Shown: positions 1-6,228 of the stretch, piece after piece
Numbering within the stretch: the stretch's first letter is position 1
Layout of the letters: each line of letters begins with the position of its first letter
Assembly: GCA_031277045.1 (NCBI GenBank)
Contig: JAISLX010000068.1
Span: 1 to 13,626, forward strand
DNA length: 13,626 nt
Origin: Treponema sp.
Lineage (GTDB): Bacteria > Spirochaetota > Spirochaetia > Treponematales > Breznakiellaceae
Direction: 5' to 3'
The notes under the pieces: model-generated
The model's input: only the letters and a program-made list of their open reading frames with translations
The model's database searches: none
Told to the model about the DNA's origin: nothing
Position numbers and translations under genes: made by a program

Positions 1-54
1 AACGCTTTGGAACGCCGGATTGACGAGATTTTGGCAATAGAGGGGATCCGTTGA
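1..54 (+). CDS. C-terminal end of an unidentified upstream gene (partial)
   Basis: The first 17 codons in frame 1 read NALERRIDEILAIEGIR and end at TGA 52-54. The stop shares its last base with the ATG of the next gene (TGATG), so the two are probably co-transcribed and translationally coupled. The peptide is amphipathic and helical, as at the end of many soluble enzymes. A dephospho-CoA kinase tail is a loose possibility from memory of such endings, but 17 residues are too few to name the family. Confidence 0.6.
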   Translation, partial: NALERRIDEILAIEGIR

Positions 55-986
55 TGGAAAAGAGAAAACTTCTGCTGGTGGCGGTTTCGGTCGGGGTATT
101 CCTGGTCATCGTATTAAGCGCCGCCATTTTGATATTTACCCCCAGCGGCGAGGGTCCGGTTCTGGCCTCCCGGACCGTGTTTCCGGAAACCGCTGTTCAG
201 CCGGCCGTTTCCAGTTCCCCGGCGGCTGCCCGGGAGCCGGCTTCCGTCGACGCCGCCGACATAGTCCGGAACCCCGGCGAAATTCAGGGGCTTATGGTTC
301 CACCCTCCGCCAATGTTTCCTCCCCGGGCACGGAAACCCCCGATCCCGCCGCCCCTGCCTCCACGACTCCCATTCAGGGAACCGCGGTGGTTCAGGAGAA
401 CAATTCGGCAGACGCGAATGCGGCCAATGTGGTAATCAGCGTACCGAAACCCGCCACACCGGAAATCCCTGTTCCCCAGAACAAAACATCAAGCGCCCCG
501 GTTTCACCGGCGAAATCCGTCCAGCAGAAAACCGCAGCTTCCGCGGCCGTTCCGGCCCCGGCTGTTACGGCGGCAAAGCCCGAAACCCCCGGCGCGGAAA
601 GTCCGGCGCGGCAAACGCCCGCAGGCTCCGGGGCCAAAACCGCCGCGGAAACTTCTTCCCCGGTCCCGGCGCGTCCCACGCCGGCGGCCCCGGCCAAGAG
701 TACCGCGGTTTCCGCCGGCAGGACCGAAAGCGTCTCCCGGTCAGTCCAGGATTACTGGATACAAACCGGCGCTTTCTCCGCCATGATCCGGGCCGAAAGC
801 GCCAAAGAAAATTTGGCCGCCAAAGGTCTAAACCCGGTCATTGACAACAGGGAAGTGGACGGCCAAATCTGGTACCGGGTACGGATCGGCCCCTACACAT
901 CGGAGAACGAGGCCAACTACTGGCTGGCCCTGGTCCGGGCCGTTGACGGTTTTGCGGAAAGCCAGGTCCGCAGCACCCAGCGCTGA
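54..986 (+). CDS. SPOR-domain membrane-anchored protein
   Basis: A 310-residue bitopic protein. Residues 2-6 are basic (EKRKL), followed by one hydrophobic segment at about 6-28 that anchors it in the inner membrane. A long, disordered Ala/Pro/Thr/Ser-rich linker (about 30-225) would span the periplasm. The C-terminal SPOR domain (about 232-307) starts at YWIQTGAFS and includes the WYRVRIGPY core. SPOR domains bind denuded glycan strands at division sites, so a role in cell-wall remodelling or septation is likely but not proven. The ATG at 54 is preferred to the TTG at 51: GAGGGG at 40-45 lies 8 bases before the ATG, and the start overlaps the upstream stop by one base. The linker is low-complexity and would evolve fast, so homology searches should use the SPOR domain. 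No clear terminator follows the gene. Confidence 0.85.
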   Translation: MEKRKLLLVAVSVGVFLVIVLSAAILIFTPSGEGPVLASRTVFPETAVQPAVSSSPAAAREPASVDAADIVRNPGEIQGLMVPPSANVSSPGTETPDPAAPASTTPIQGTAVVQENNSADANAANVVISVPKPATPEIPVPQNKTSSAPVSPAKSVQQKTAASAAVPAPAVTAAKPETPGAESPARQTPAGSGAKTAAETSSPVPARPTPAAPAKSTAVSAGRTESVSRSVQDYWIQTGAFSAMIRAESAKENLAAKGLNPVIDNREVDGQIWYRVRIGPYTSENEANYWLALVRAVDGFAESQVRSTQR

Positions 987-1054
987 CAGCTTGGCGCGTA
1001 AAATCCAGCTATTTTGATGCGGTTCTAAGATTTGACAGTTTGGAACCGTCTCCC

Positions 1055-1083
1055 TTGATAGGAACCCCTGTTTCCGGTAGTAT
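1055..1083 (+). promoter_or_regulatory. Promoter of the SRP RNA gene
   Basis: TTGATA (1055-1060, one mismatch to the -35 consensus) is followed after exactly 17 bp by TAGTAT (1078-1083). Transcription would begin about seven bases later, at 1090-1091, which is the 5' end predicted independently from the closing helix of the SRP RNA. A perfect TTGACA at 1032-1037 lies 17 bp upstream of the TTGATA, but its matching -10 would be poor. It may be a second weak start or a coincidence. Confidence 0.6.
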
Positions 1084-1090
1084 TCCTCTG

Positions 1091-1207
1091 CCCCGCGGCC
1101 AGGAACCATGCGAGGAGAGAACGCCTAATTCCGTCAGGTCCGGAAGGAAGCAGCGGTAAGCGAATCTTTTCTGCGCCGTGGGGGCGCAAGCCCTTCCTGG
1201 CGCGGGG
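1091..1207 (+). ncRNA. ffs: Signal recognition particle RNA, small (4.5S) bacterial type
   Basis: The diagnostic apical domain is present: GTCAGGTCCGGAAGGAAGCA starts at 1133, with the GGAA tetraloop at 1142-1145 and the symmetric-loop bases that bind the Ffh M domain. The ends form a long closing helix: 1091-1105 (CCCCGCGGCCAGGAA) pairs with 1194-1207 (TTCCTGGCGCGGGG) with one bulged base. The RNA is about 117 nt, so it lacks an Alu domain, as in E. coli. The 3' strand runs into TTTT at 1208-1211, so the closing helix plus short U tract may act as its own terminator. With Ffh and FtsY it directs co-translational insertion of membrane proteins. Its place just upstream of dnaX-ybaB-recR matches the Bacillus arrangement. 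End positions are inferred from pairing and may be off by a few bases. Confidence 0.93.
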
Positions 1208-1219
1208 TTTTCCCCTAAC

Positions 1220-1248
1220 TTCACAGAGACCCCGGCAATCGCTATACT
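1220..1248 (+). promoter_or_regulatory. dnaX promoter, probably giving a leaderless mRNA
   Basis: TTCACA (1220-1225), a 17-bp spacer and TATACT (1243-1248) form a good sigma-70 promoter. Only six bases separate the -10 from the ATG at 1255, so transcription would start at or within a base of the start codon. No Shine-Dalgarno sequence precedes the ATG, which fits. Confidence 0.6.
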
Positions 1249-1254
1249 GAAAGT

Positions 1255-2829
1255 ATGGCTGTTGAGGCAGAGGGACCCGCAAAATTCGAAGTAACCGCCA
1301 CCAGGCGGCGGCCCAAGACATTGGATGAACTGGCGGGCCAGGAATTCGTGGTCTCCACGCTGAAAAATTCGCTGGAAAACAAGACCATTGCTCACGCCTA
1401 TCTGTTTTCCGGCCCCCGGGGCTGCGGTAAAACCAGCGCCGCCCGGATTCTGGCCCGTTCCCTGAACTGCGAAAAAGGGCCGGGCCCCGTACCCTGCGGT
1501 GTCTGCGCCAACTGCCGGGAGATAGCCGCCGGTTCCAGCATGGACGTTATCGAGATCGACGGGGCCAGCAACACCTCGGTCAACGATGTGCGGCAGATCA
1601 GAGACGAGGTGCTTTTCCCCCCCCAAAGCGGAACCTACAAGGTCTACATTATCGACGAAGTCCACATGCTTTCCACCAGCGCCTTTAACGCCCTGCTTAA
1701 AACTATTGAGGAGCCCCCCCACTACATCGTCTTTATTTTTGCCACTACGGAACTCCACAAGGTACCGGCCACGATTAAAAGCCGCTGCCAGCAGTTCGCC
1801 TTCCGTCTTATCCCCCTTGAGACCATCAAGTCTATCCTCAAAGATATCTGCGCCGAGATGAAGATAGAGGCCGAGGACGAGGCCCTGTTCTGGATAGCCC
1901 GCGAATCTACCGGCAGCCTGCGGGACGCCTTTACCCTTTTTGATCAGGTTGTCTCGTTTTCCGGGGGACATATCCGCACGGAACTTATCCGGGAAAAACT
2001 GGGCCTGGTGGGGCTTGAGCGGCTCAACGAACTGGCGGAAGCCTGTGTGGAGGGGGACGCCGCGCGGGGTTTCGAACTGCTTGACCGGCTCCTTTCCTCC
2101 GGGGTGGCCGTGGAGCAGTTTGTTATCGACCTGGCCGCCTATTACCGGAGCCTTCTTCTGCTGAAAAATTCGGTAACCCGCGAATCGCTTTTGGGGTATC
2201 CGGCGGAACGGTTTTCGTCCGTGGTCCTGGGGGCGCTGGATTCGGGGCGGCTTGAGCGGGCCCTGGAACTGATTCTTGCCTGTTACCGGGACATCAAATA
2301 TTCCGTATCCCCCCGTTTTGAACTGGAAACTCTGGTTTCCAAACTTTCCTGGTTAAAAAACTGGGTTTCTCCGCCTGAGCTAAGAGCCGCCGTGGAAGAT
2401 GCCCGCAAGGCCCTGGAAACCGGGATCCCCGGACGCCCTTTCGCGGAGGGGAGGGCTCTACCGGCGGCCCCCTCCGGAACGGAGGATCATAAGCCGGCGG
2501 GAACTTCTTTAAGCGAGGAATGGCGCCGCCGCGTGGCGGCGCGGGAAGTGCGGGAACCCCAGGAACCGGCCCCTGAGCCGGCGGCCCGGCCCGGCCCGGA
2601 TCAGAGCGGCGATGAGGAGGACGTGCCCATGTGGAGTACCCTTGGCCGCGATGACCCGCCGGAAGAAGCGCCCCCGGATCCCCTGGCCCAGCGGGTATTA
2701 CAGGTTTTTCGGGGAACTGTCGTTTCCACAGGGAACATTGTTTCCGCCGGAAGCGGCGTTTCGGCGGGGAACGCCGTCTTCGCGGAGGCGGCGGTGAAGG
2801 GAGGAGTGGATGAATATAAATCCTTTTGA
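1255..2829 (+). CDS. dnaX: DNA polymerase III subunit tau/gamma (clamp loader ATPase)
   Basis: A 524-residue AAA+ clamp-loader subunit that loads the beta sliding clamp with HolA and HolB homologues. Visible motifs are Walker A GPRGCGKTS at 53-61, four zinc-binding cysteines (72, 81, 84, 87), Walker B IIDEVHML from 132, sensor-1 FATTE near 162-166 and the SRC motif at 176-178. Domain III ends near residue 368. The rest is low-complexity, Pro/Glu-rich linker, then a short block around VLQVFRGTVV and a repetitive tail. The slippery heptamer A AAA AAC (2355-2361), with a -1 frame stop at 2376-2378, could give a 374-residue gamma-like product ending just after domain III. The tail contains four 18-bp imperfect repeats (2719-2790). 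The gene overlaps ybaB by 20 bp. Start choice rests on the ATG just after a strong -10 and on family alignment (RRRPKTLDELAGQ follows closely). Confidence 0.97.
   Translation: MAVEAEGPAKFEVTATRRRPKTLDELAGQEFVVSTLKNSLENKTIAHAYLFSGPRGCGKTSAARILARSLNCEKGPGPVPCGVCANCREIAAGSSMDVIEIDGASNTSVNDVRQIRDEVLFPPQSGTYKVYIIDEVHMLSTSAFNALLKTIEEPPHYIVFIFATTELHKVPATIKSRCQQFAFRLIPLETIKSILKDICAEMKIEAEDEALFWIARESTGSLRDAFTLFDQVVSFSGGHIRTELIREKLGLVGLERLNELAEACVEGDAARGFELLDRLLSSGVAVEQFVIDLAAYYRSLLLLKNSVTRESLLGYPAERFSSVVLGALDSGRLERALELILACYRDIKYSVSPRFELETLVSKLSWLKNWVSPPELRAAVEDARKALETGIPGRPFAEGRALPAAPSGTEDHKPAGTSLSEEWRRRVAAREVREPQEPAPEPAARPGPDQSGDEEDVPMWSTLGRDDPPEEAPPDPLAQRVLQVFRGTVVSTGNIVSAGSGVSAGNAVFAEAAVKGGVDEYKSF
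2355..2378 (+). promoter_or_regulatory. Candidate programmed -1 frameshift site in dnaX
   Basis: The in-frame heptamer A AAA AAC covers codons 368-369 (Lys-Asn). A tandem -1 slip would then read Leu-Gly-Phe-Ser-Ala and stop at TGA 2376-2378. The truncated protein would be 374 residues, keeping the ATPase and collar domains and losing the tau-specific part. E. coli makes gamma in this way from A AAA AAG. AAC is usually a weaker slip codon in bacteria, and I see no convincing downstream stem-loop or upstream SD-like stimulator. The A6 run could alternatively cause transcriptional slippage, as in Thermus dnaX. Confidence 0.35.
2719..2790 (+). repeat. Four imperfect 18-bp tandem repeats in the dnaX tail
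   Basis: Units start at 2719, 2737, 2755 and 2773. They share a GTTTCC...GGGAAC pattern that decays in the last unit. They encode six-residue repeats: VVSTGN, IVSAGS, GVSAGN, AVFAEA. In the first unit GTTTCC can pair with GGGAAC across a 3-base loop. They follow a block (VLQVFRGT) that looks like a natural end of the protein, so the tail was probably lengthened by repeat expansion. Confidence 0.7.
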
Positions 2830-3142
2830 GCTTATTAAAAACGCTCAAAAACTGCAGGAACAGATGGGAGTTCTTGAGAACAAACTTGCCGCCATTGTGG
2901 TTACCGGCCAGTCGGGCGGCGGAATGGTAGAGGTAGACCTTAACGGTAAAATGGAGATACGGGCGGTTCGCATCGCCCCGGAGGCGGCGGAGGATATTCC
3001 GATGCTGCAGGACCTGGTGATGGCCGCCTTTAGTTCCGCCCTGGAAAAGGCGCGGGAACGTACCGGCGCGGAGATGGGGACCCTGGCCTCCGGTATGGGC
3101 GTTCCCCCAGGGAGCATTCCCGGTTTTCCGGCGGGGCAATGA
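2810..3142 (+). CDS. ybaB: YbaB/EbfC family nucleoid-associated protein
   Basis: A 110-residue DNA-binding protein of the YbaB/EbfC family. The N-terminal helix NPFELIKNAQKLQEQM is followed by the beta-sheet region with the family's GGGMVEVDLNGKMEIRAVRI core (residues 37-56), then a helical segment (LVMAAFSSALEKARER) and a Gly/Pro-rich end. The family forms dimers that bind DNA and affect nucleoid organisation or expression. A strong AAGGGAGG (2797-2804) lies 5 bases before the ATG. The start is inside the last 20 bp of dnaX, and the stop overlaps recR by 4 bp (ATGA), so all three are translated from one mRNA. The length is normal for the family. Confidence 0.93.
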   Translation: MNINPFELIKNAQKLQEQMGVLENKLAAIVVTGQSGGGMVEVDLNGKMEIRAVRIAPEAAEDIPMLQDLVMAAFSSALEKARERTGAEMGTLASGMGVPPGSIPGFPAGQ

Positions 3143-3759
3143 ACGGCGCCCCGGATCTCCGCGTAAACCACGAAAGCGCCATTGACCGGCTCGTATCCCT
3201 GCTTTCCCGGCTTCCCGGCGTCGGGAAAAAAAGCGCCGGCCGCATGGTTTACCACATTCTGGACGGGGATCCCGCCTACGCCCGCCTGCTGGCCGGGGAA
3301 CTGGGGCTTCTGCACCAGGCGATTCGCCGCTGTTCCGTCTGCGGCAGTTTTACCGAAACCGACCCCTGCCCCGTCTGCGCCGATCCGGGCCGGGATCACA
3401 GCCTTATCTGCGTGGTTGAGCGGCCCCAGGATGTGCGGATCATCGACGAGTCCCGGGAATTCCGGGGCGTTTTTCACGTTTTGGGCGGGCTTATCGCCCC
3501 CCTGGACGGTGTTGGTCCGGATAAACTGCGAATCGGCGATCTGTTAAGCCGGGTCCGCCGGGGCGGGATTCGGGAACTGATTCTGGCCTTTAACCCCACT
3601 GTCGAGGGGGACACGACCGCTTTGTACCTGCAAAAACTCCTTAAAGACCTTGAGGTAGAAGTAAGCCGCCTGGCATCGGGGCTGCCTGTGGGGGGGGATC
3701 TGGAGTACACCGACAAACTCACCCTGTCCCGCAGTTTCCGGGGCCGGGTCAGGTTATAG
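3139..3759 (+). CDS. recR: Recombination mediator protein RecR
   Basis: A 206-residue protein of normal RecR length. Features in order: a helix-hairpin-helix (about 22-41, LSRLPGVGKKSAGRM), a C4 zinc finger (Cys65, 68, 77, 80; CSVCGSFTETDPCPVC), a TOPRIM domain from about 89 (CVVERPQDV with the acidic Glu94, and NPTVEGDTTA at 152-161), and the C-terminal signature GLPVGGDLEYTDKLTLSRSF with RGR. RecR works with RecO, and in some species RecF, to load RecA onto SSB-coated single-stranded DNA at gaps. The ATG overlaps the ybaB stop as ATGA, so translation is coupled. No terminator with a U tract follows. A repeat element begins two bases after the stop codon. Confidence 0.97.
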   Translation: MNGAPDLRVNHESAIDRLVSLLSRLPGVGKKSAGRMVYHILDGDPAYARLLAGELGLLHQAIRRCSVCGSFTETDPCPVCADPGRDHSLICVVERPQDVRIIDESREFRGVFHVLGGLIAPLDGVGPDKLRIGDLLSRVRRGGIRELILAFNPTVEGDTTALYLQKLLKDLEVEVSRLASGLPVGGDLEYTDKLTLSRSFRGRVRL

Positions 3760-3761
3760 CG

Positions 3762-3911
3762 GCTGTTTCAAACAAGCGGCCCCTTAAAACCAAAATTTTG
3801 AGCCGAATTTCACCGGGAACACGGTACTGATATATGTTAATGGCCGCCCGGCTCCGGCCTGCGGCGCACAGGTAACAGAAGCTGTTCCAAAACTTCAGTT
3901 TTTGAAACAGC
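3762..3911. repeat. MITE-like element with 11-bp terminal inverted repeats
   Basis: GCTGTTTCAAA at 3762-3772 recurs in exact inverse at 3901-3911 (TTTGAAACAGC), enclosing 150 bp. A third, diverged copy (GCTGTTCCAAA, from 3881) pairs with the right end to make a long hairpin. The interior includes the palindrome CAAAATTTTG (3792-3801) and a GC-rich stretch (3843-3867). There is no open frame of note. No clear target-site duplication is visible. It may be a non-autonomous transposable remnant or a REP-like dispersed repeat. Other copies in the genome would decide. Confidence 0.45.
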
Positions 3912-3914
3912 TTC
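3878..3914. repeat. Long imperfect hairpin at the right end of the repeat element
   Basis: GAAGCTGTT (3878-3886) pairs with AACAGCTTC (3906-3914), one C/A mismatch follows, then CAAAA (3888-3892) pairs with TTTTG (3900-3904), leaving a 7-base loop. That is 14 base pairs. No U tract follows on either strand, so it is not a classical intrinsic terminator, though it could slow transcription leaving recR or protect the mRNA 3' end. Confidence 0.7.
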
Positions 3915-3922
3915 CTTGGATT

Positions 3923-4015
3923 TCAACAGTAACGTTCAATATCAGGATCACTGCCGGAATGGAGATAAGGATACTCCAGCCGGAATAGTTCGTCCCGCAT
4001 ATCCTTAAAATCCAT
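3923..4015 (-). pseudogene. Short unrecognised frame, possible gene remnant (30 codons)
   Basis: On the minus strand an ATG at 4015 opens a 30-residue frame ending Cys-TGA at 3923. It reads [20 protein letters not shown] then GSDPDIERYC. The mix of acidic, aromatic and DP residues looks protein-like rather than random, but I do not recognise a family. The frame continues upstream by six codons (KFYAWL) to a TGA. No ribosome-binding site is obvious. It starts right beside the repeat element, so it could be a fragment left after an insertion or deletion, or a real small protein. Function unknown. Confidence 0.3.
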
Positions 4016-4062
4016 CAACCACGCATAAAATTTTCAACCCTCTTTATGTAATAAAGTGTCCC

Positions 4063-4071
4063 TGTTATGAT
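4063..4071 (+). promoter_or_regulatory. Extended -10 promoter of the immunophilin gene, probably leaderless
   Basis: TGTTATGAT at 4063-4071 combines an extended TGn element with the -10 hexamer TATGAT (4066-4071). Six bases then separate it from the ATG at 4078. There is no clear -35 and no Shine-Dalgarno sequence. Transcription starting about seven bases past the -10 would begin at the start codon itself. Confidence 0.55.
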
Positions 4072-4077
4072 ATAACC

Positions 4078-5172
4078 ATGCGTTATACCAGAAAATTTTG
4101 GAGAATTCTCGGCGCGGGGGGACTGATTTTGGTCCTGATAAGTGGATGTACCCAGAAGGGATCGTCTGACCAGAAGGGATCGTCTGAATCGCGGAAAGCC
4201 GCCGGTTCCACGGCACAGGAGGACAGCGGCCTGGGAGACGGCCTTTTCGCCCGGATCAGCACGAACCGGGGCGATATTATCGTCCGTCTGGAATACGAAA
4301 AAACCCCCCTTACCGTATGTAATTTTGCGGCTCTGGCGGAAGGCCGGATGAACGTGGCCCAGGGCAGGCATTTTTACGATGGTTTAATCTTTCACCGGGT
4401 TATCAAAGACTTCATGATCCAGGGGGGGGACCCGGCGGGCAACGGCAGCGGCGGTCCGGGATACCAGTTCCCCGACGAGTTCGATCCCAGCCTTAAACAC
4501 GATGGTCCGGGGGTGCTTTCCATGGCCAACGCCGGGCCGGGGACCAACGGCAGCCAGTTCTTCATCACCCATGTGGAAACTCCCTGGCTTGACGGCAAAC
4601 ACACGGTCTTTGGCAGGGTGGTAAGCGGGCAGCAGGTGGTTAACGCGATTGTCCAGGGGGACAAAATTCAAACCATCACGATTATCCGAAACGGGAGCCA
4701 GGCCAACGCTTTTGAGACGGATCAGGCCGCCTTTGACATACTGCTGCGAAACGCCGCGTCGGCGTCCGCAACCCAGCGGCAGGTTCAGCGGGACGCGGAT
4801 ACCGCCCTAATCAAACAGAAGTACCCAAACGTTACGGCAGCCCCCTCCGGTATCCTCTACGAAATTCTGGCCTCCGGTTCGGGCGTCAAACCGGAGGCGG
4901 GAAATACCGTGCAGATGAACTACCGGGGGATGTTCCTGGACGGCACGGTGTTTGACTCATCGGACCTGCACGGCGCCCCGCTGGAATTCGCCGCCGGCCG
5001 GGGGCTGGTGATTCCCGGGTTTGACCAAACCGCCCTGGATATGCGATTGGGGGAAAAGCGGCTGGCGATCTTTCCCCCCGAACTCGCCTACGGCGAACAG
5101 GGCGCCGGGGGAATTATCCCCCCCAACAGCTACCTGGTATTCGAGGTAGAGCTTGTGGGGATTAGCCGGTAA
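4078..5172 (+). CDS. Dual-family immunophilin lipoprotein (cyclophilin-FKBP fusion, peptidyl-prolyl isomerase)
   Basis: A 364-residue lipoprotein with two unrelated proline isomerase domains. The signal peptide ends LISGC with lipidated Cys24, followed by a short spacer containing a duplicated QKGSS(D/E). The cyclophilin domain (about 55-205) keeps the active-site set: FHR with Arg107, Phe112 and Gln115 in FMIQGGD, Gln160 and Phe162 in NGSQFFITH, Trp170 and His175. A helical linker (about 211-252) leads to the FKBP domain (about 257-363), with Tyr282, Phe292-Asp293, VIPG at 311-314 and Tyr338. The usual pocket-floor Trp is Phe315. It probably acts as a folding helper for exported proteins, tethered to a membrane. 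Cyclophilin-FKBP fusions are known from treponemes and some Bacteroidetes. The gene runs alone, with its 3' end overlapping the convergent ApbE gene by 43 bp. Confidence 0.93.
   Translation: MRYTRKFWRILGAGGLILVLISGCTQKGSSDQKGSSESRKAAGSTAQEDSGLGDGLFARISTNRGDIIVRLEYEKTPLTVCNFAALAEGRMNVAQGRHFYDGLIFHRVIKDFMIQGGDPAGNGSGGPGYQFPDEFDPSLKHDGPGVLSMANAGPGTNGSQFFITHVETPWLDGKHTVFGRVVSGQQVVNAIVQGDKIQTITIIRNGSQANAFETDQAAFDILLRNAASASATQRQVQRDADTALIKQKYPNVTAAPSGILYEILASGSGVKPEAGNTVQMNYRGMFLDGTVFDSSDLHGAPLEFAAGRGLVIPGFDQTALDMRLGEKRLAIFPPELAYGEQGAGGIIPPNSYLVFEVELVGISR
4153..4187 (+). repeat. Two 17-bp direct repeats on an 18-bp period in the lipoprotein spacer
   Basis: CAGAAGGGATCGTCTGA occurs at 4153 and again at 4171 with no mismatch, encoding QKGSSD then QKGSSE just after the lipidated cysteine. 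The perfect identity points to a recent duplication or a slippage-prone site. It only alters the length of the flexible spacer. Confidence 0.85.
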
Positions 5173-6179
5173 TTCCCGCCGTTCAGGGTAAAAAGTCCGG
5201 CCGCCCCGGAACTTAACGTTACGGTCCGGTCCTGGCTCACAAAGACCGCCTCCGTGTCCGGCAGGCTTTCCACAAGGGCAAGCCCCCGTTCCGGGCCCAG
5301 GGCAAAGCATGCGGTGGAAAGGGCGTCCGCGTCTATCGAACGGTCCGCCACAATGGTTACCGACAAAAGGCCGTTTTGTACGGGGTAGCCATTGTCTGTG
5401 GAGAGGATGTGGTGGTAACGCTGCCCCCCTTCCTCAAAGTAGCGTTCGTAAACTCCGCTGGTAACGACGCTCTTGTCCTGTACCCGGATAACTCCCAGGT
5501 AGTTTCCCCGTTCCTCCAGCGGGTCCTGAACGCCGATGCGCCAATTTCCCCGCTCCGGGCCTTTCCCCAGAACAAGAATATTGCCCCCCAGATCGATAAT
5601 GGCCCGCTGTCCACGGCGCAGGGCGGCGGCGGCCTGATCCGCGGCATAGCCCTTGGCGATGGCCCCCAGATCCAGGGACTGCCCCCGGCGCCGTAACAGA
5701 ACCGTCCCCGCCGCCCGGTCAATTACCAGGTCCCGCCAGTCCACCAGGGCAAGGGCCCGTTGTATCTCTTCCGCGGCTGGAACACGCGGGTTTTTGTTCC
5801 CAATCCCCCACAGCGTTACCAGAGGGCCAATCGTGGGATCAAAGGCGCCCCCCGAAAGTTCCGCGTAACGGAGGGCCTTTTCCAGCACGTCCAACAGTTC
5901 CCCGCCGACCTCCACGGGCCCAATTCCGGCGTTCCGGTTAACCAAATCAAGTTCCGTAGGTTCCCGGTCCCCCGTCCCGGCGGAGGCCGGGGTAAAAGCC
6001 ATCAAATCCTGGATTTCCCGCAGCCGGGCGAATACGGCGTCGGATTCCGCGCCGGAACCCCGTTCAAACAGGGTAACGCCGCACAGCGTGCCCAGCGCGA
6101 ATTCCACGCGGGGGCGGGGAGTCCGGGAGCAGGCAAGACACAGAAAGGCGAAAACAAGGGGAACGGCGAAACGTTTCAT
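5130..6179 (-). CDS. apbE: FAD:protein FMN transferase, ApbE family lipoprotein
   Basis: A 349-residue enzyme that moves FMN from FAD onto Thr/Ser of target proteins such as Rnf or Nqr subunits; some treponemal members also hydrolyse FAD. The signal peptide [17 protein letters not shown] puts a lipidated Cys at 17, so it sits on the periplasmic side of a membrane. Family motifs are present: [16 protein letters not shown] (110-125), [12 protein letters not shown] (170-181, including the flavin-binding core), DLGGN (196-200), HHILST with GYP (256-265), and the metal-site region DADALST (283-289). The frame stays open upstream to 6314, but that would cover the divergent gene. The start at 6179 gives a proper signal peptide and lies 6 bases from a strong -10. 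The last 43 bp overlap the immunophilin gene tail to tail. Confidence 0.93.
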   Translation of the reverse strand: MKRFAVPLVFAFLCLACSRTPRPRVEFALGTLCGVTLFERGSGAESDAVFARLREIQDLMAFTPASAGTGDREPTELDLVNRNAGIGPVEVGGELLDVLEKALRYAELSGGAFDPTIGPLVTLWGIGNKNPRVPAAEEIQRALALVDWRDLVIDRAAGTVLLRRRGQSLDLGAIAKGYAADQAAAALRRGQRAIIDLGGNILVLGKGPERGNWRIGVQDPLEERGNYLGVIRVQDKSVVTSGVYERYFEEGGQRYHHILSTDNGYPVQNGLLSVTIVADRSIDADALSTACFALGPERGLALVESLPDTEAVFVSQDRTVTLSSGAAGLFTLNGGNYRLIPTSSTSNTR

Positions 6180-6185
6180 GGCGCA

Positions 6186-6194
6186 AGTATAGCA
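6186..6194 (-). promoter_or_regulatory. Extended -10 promoter of apbE, probably leaderless
   Basis: On the minus strand TGCTATACT (6194 down to 6186) is an extended -10 with hexamer TATACT, followed by six bases and the ATG at 6179. No Shine-Dalgarno sequence fits in that gap. The geometry equals that of dnaX and the immunophilin gene. No convincing -35 is visible, which is acceptable for an extended -10. Confidence 0.55.
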
Positions 6195-6212
6195 TCTTAC
6201 CCCCGTTTGAGC

Positions 6213-6218
6213 TAAACT
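6213..6218 (+). promoter_or_regulatory. Possible -10 of the PilZ-protein gene
   Basis: TAAACT ends 10 bases before the ATG at 6229, which would leave a leader of only about 3-4 bases. There is no clear -35 and no Shine-Dalgarno sequence. The 49-bp gap between the two divergent start codons must hold both promoters. Confidence 0.3.
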
Positions 6219-6228
6219 AACGGTAAAT

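Noticed and set aside
392..697. Minus-strand frame within the SPOR-protein linker
   Set aside because: It is the antisense reading of an Ala/Pro-rich linker with no independent start signal or domain.
1032..1060. TTGACA-17-TTGATA as the main SRP RNA promoter
   Set aside because: TTGATA is a poor -10, and the start would lie about 24 bases upstream of the RNA's closing helix. The next pair fits better. It is kept only as a possible secondary start.
1009..1971. A 320-codon minus-strand frame covering the SRP RNA and the first part of dnaX
   Set aside because: It overlaps a clear structural RNA and the conserved ATPase core of dnaX on the opposite strand. The protein has no recognisable motif.
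2294..3139. A 281-codon minus-strand frame opposite the dnaX tail and ybaB
   Set aside because: It is Pro/Arg-rich low-complexity sequence produced by reading GC-rich coding DNA backwards. The sense genes are well supported.
3761..3783. An intrinsic terminator directly after recR
   Set aside because: TGTTTCAAACA can fold only into a very small stem, the outer bases pair poorly, and no U tract follows.
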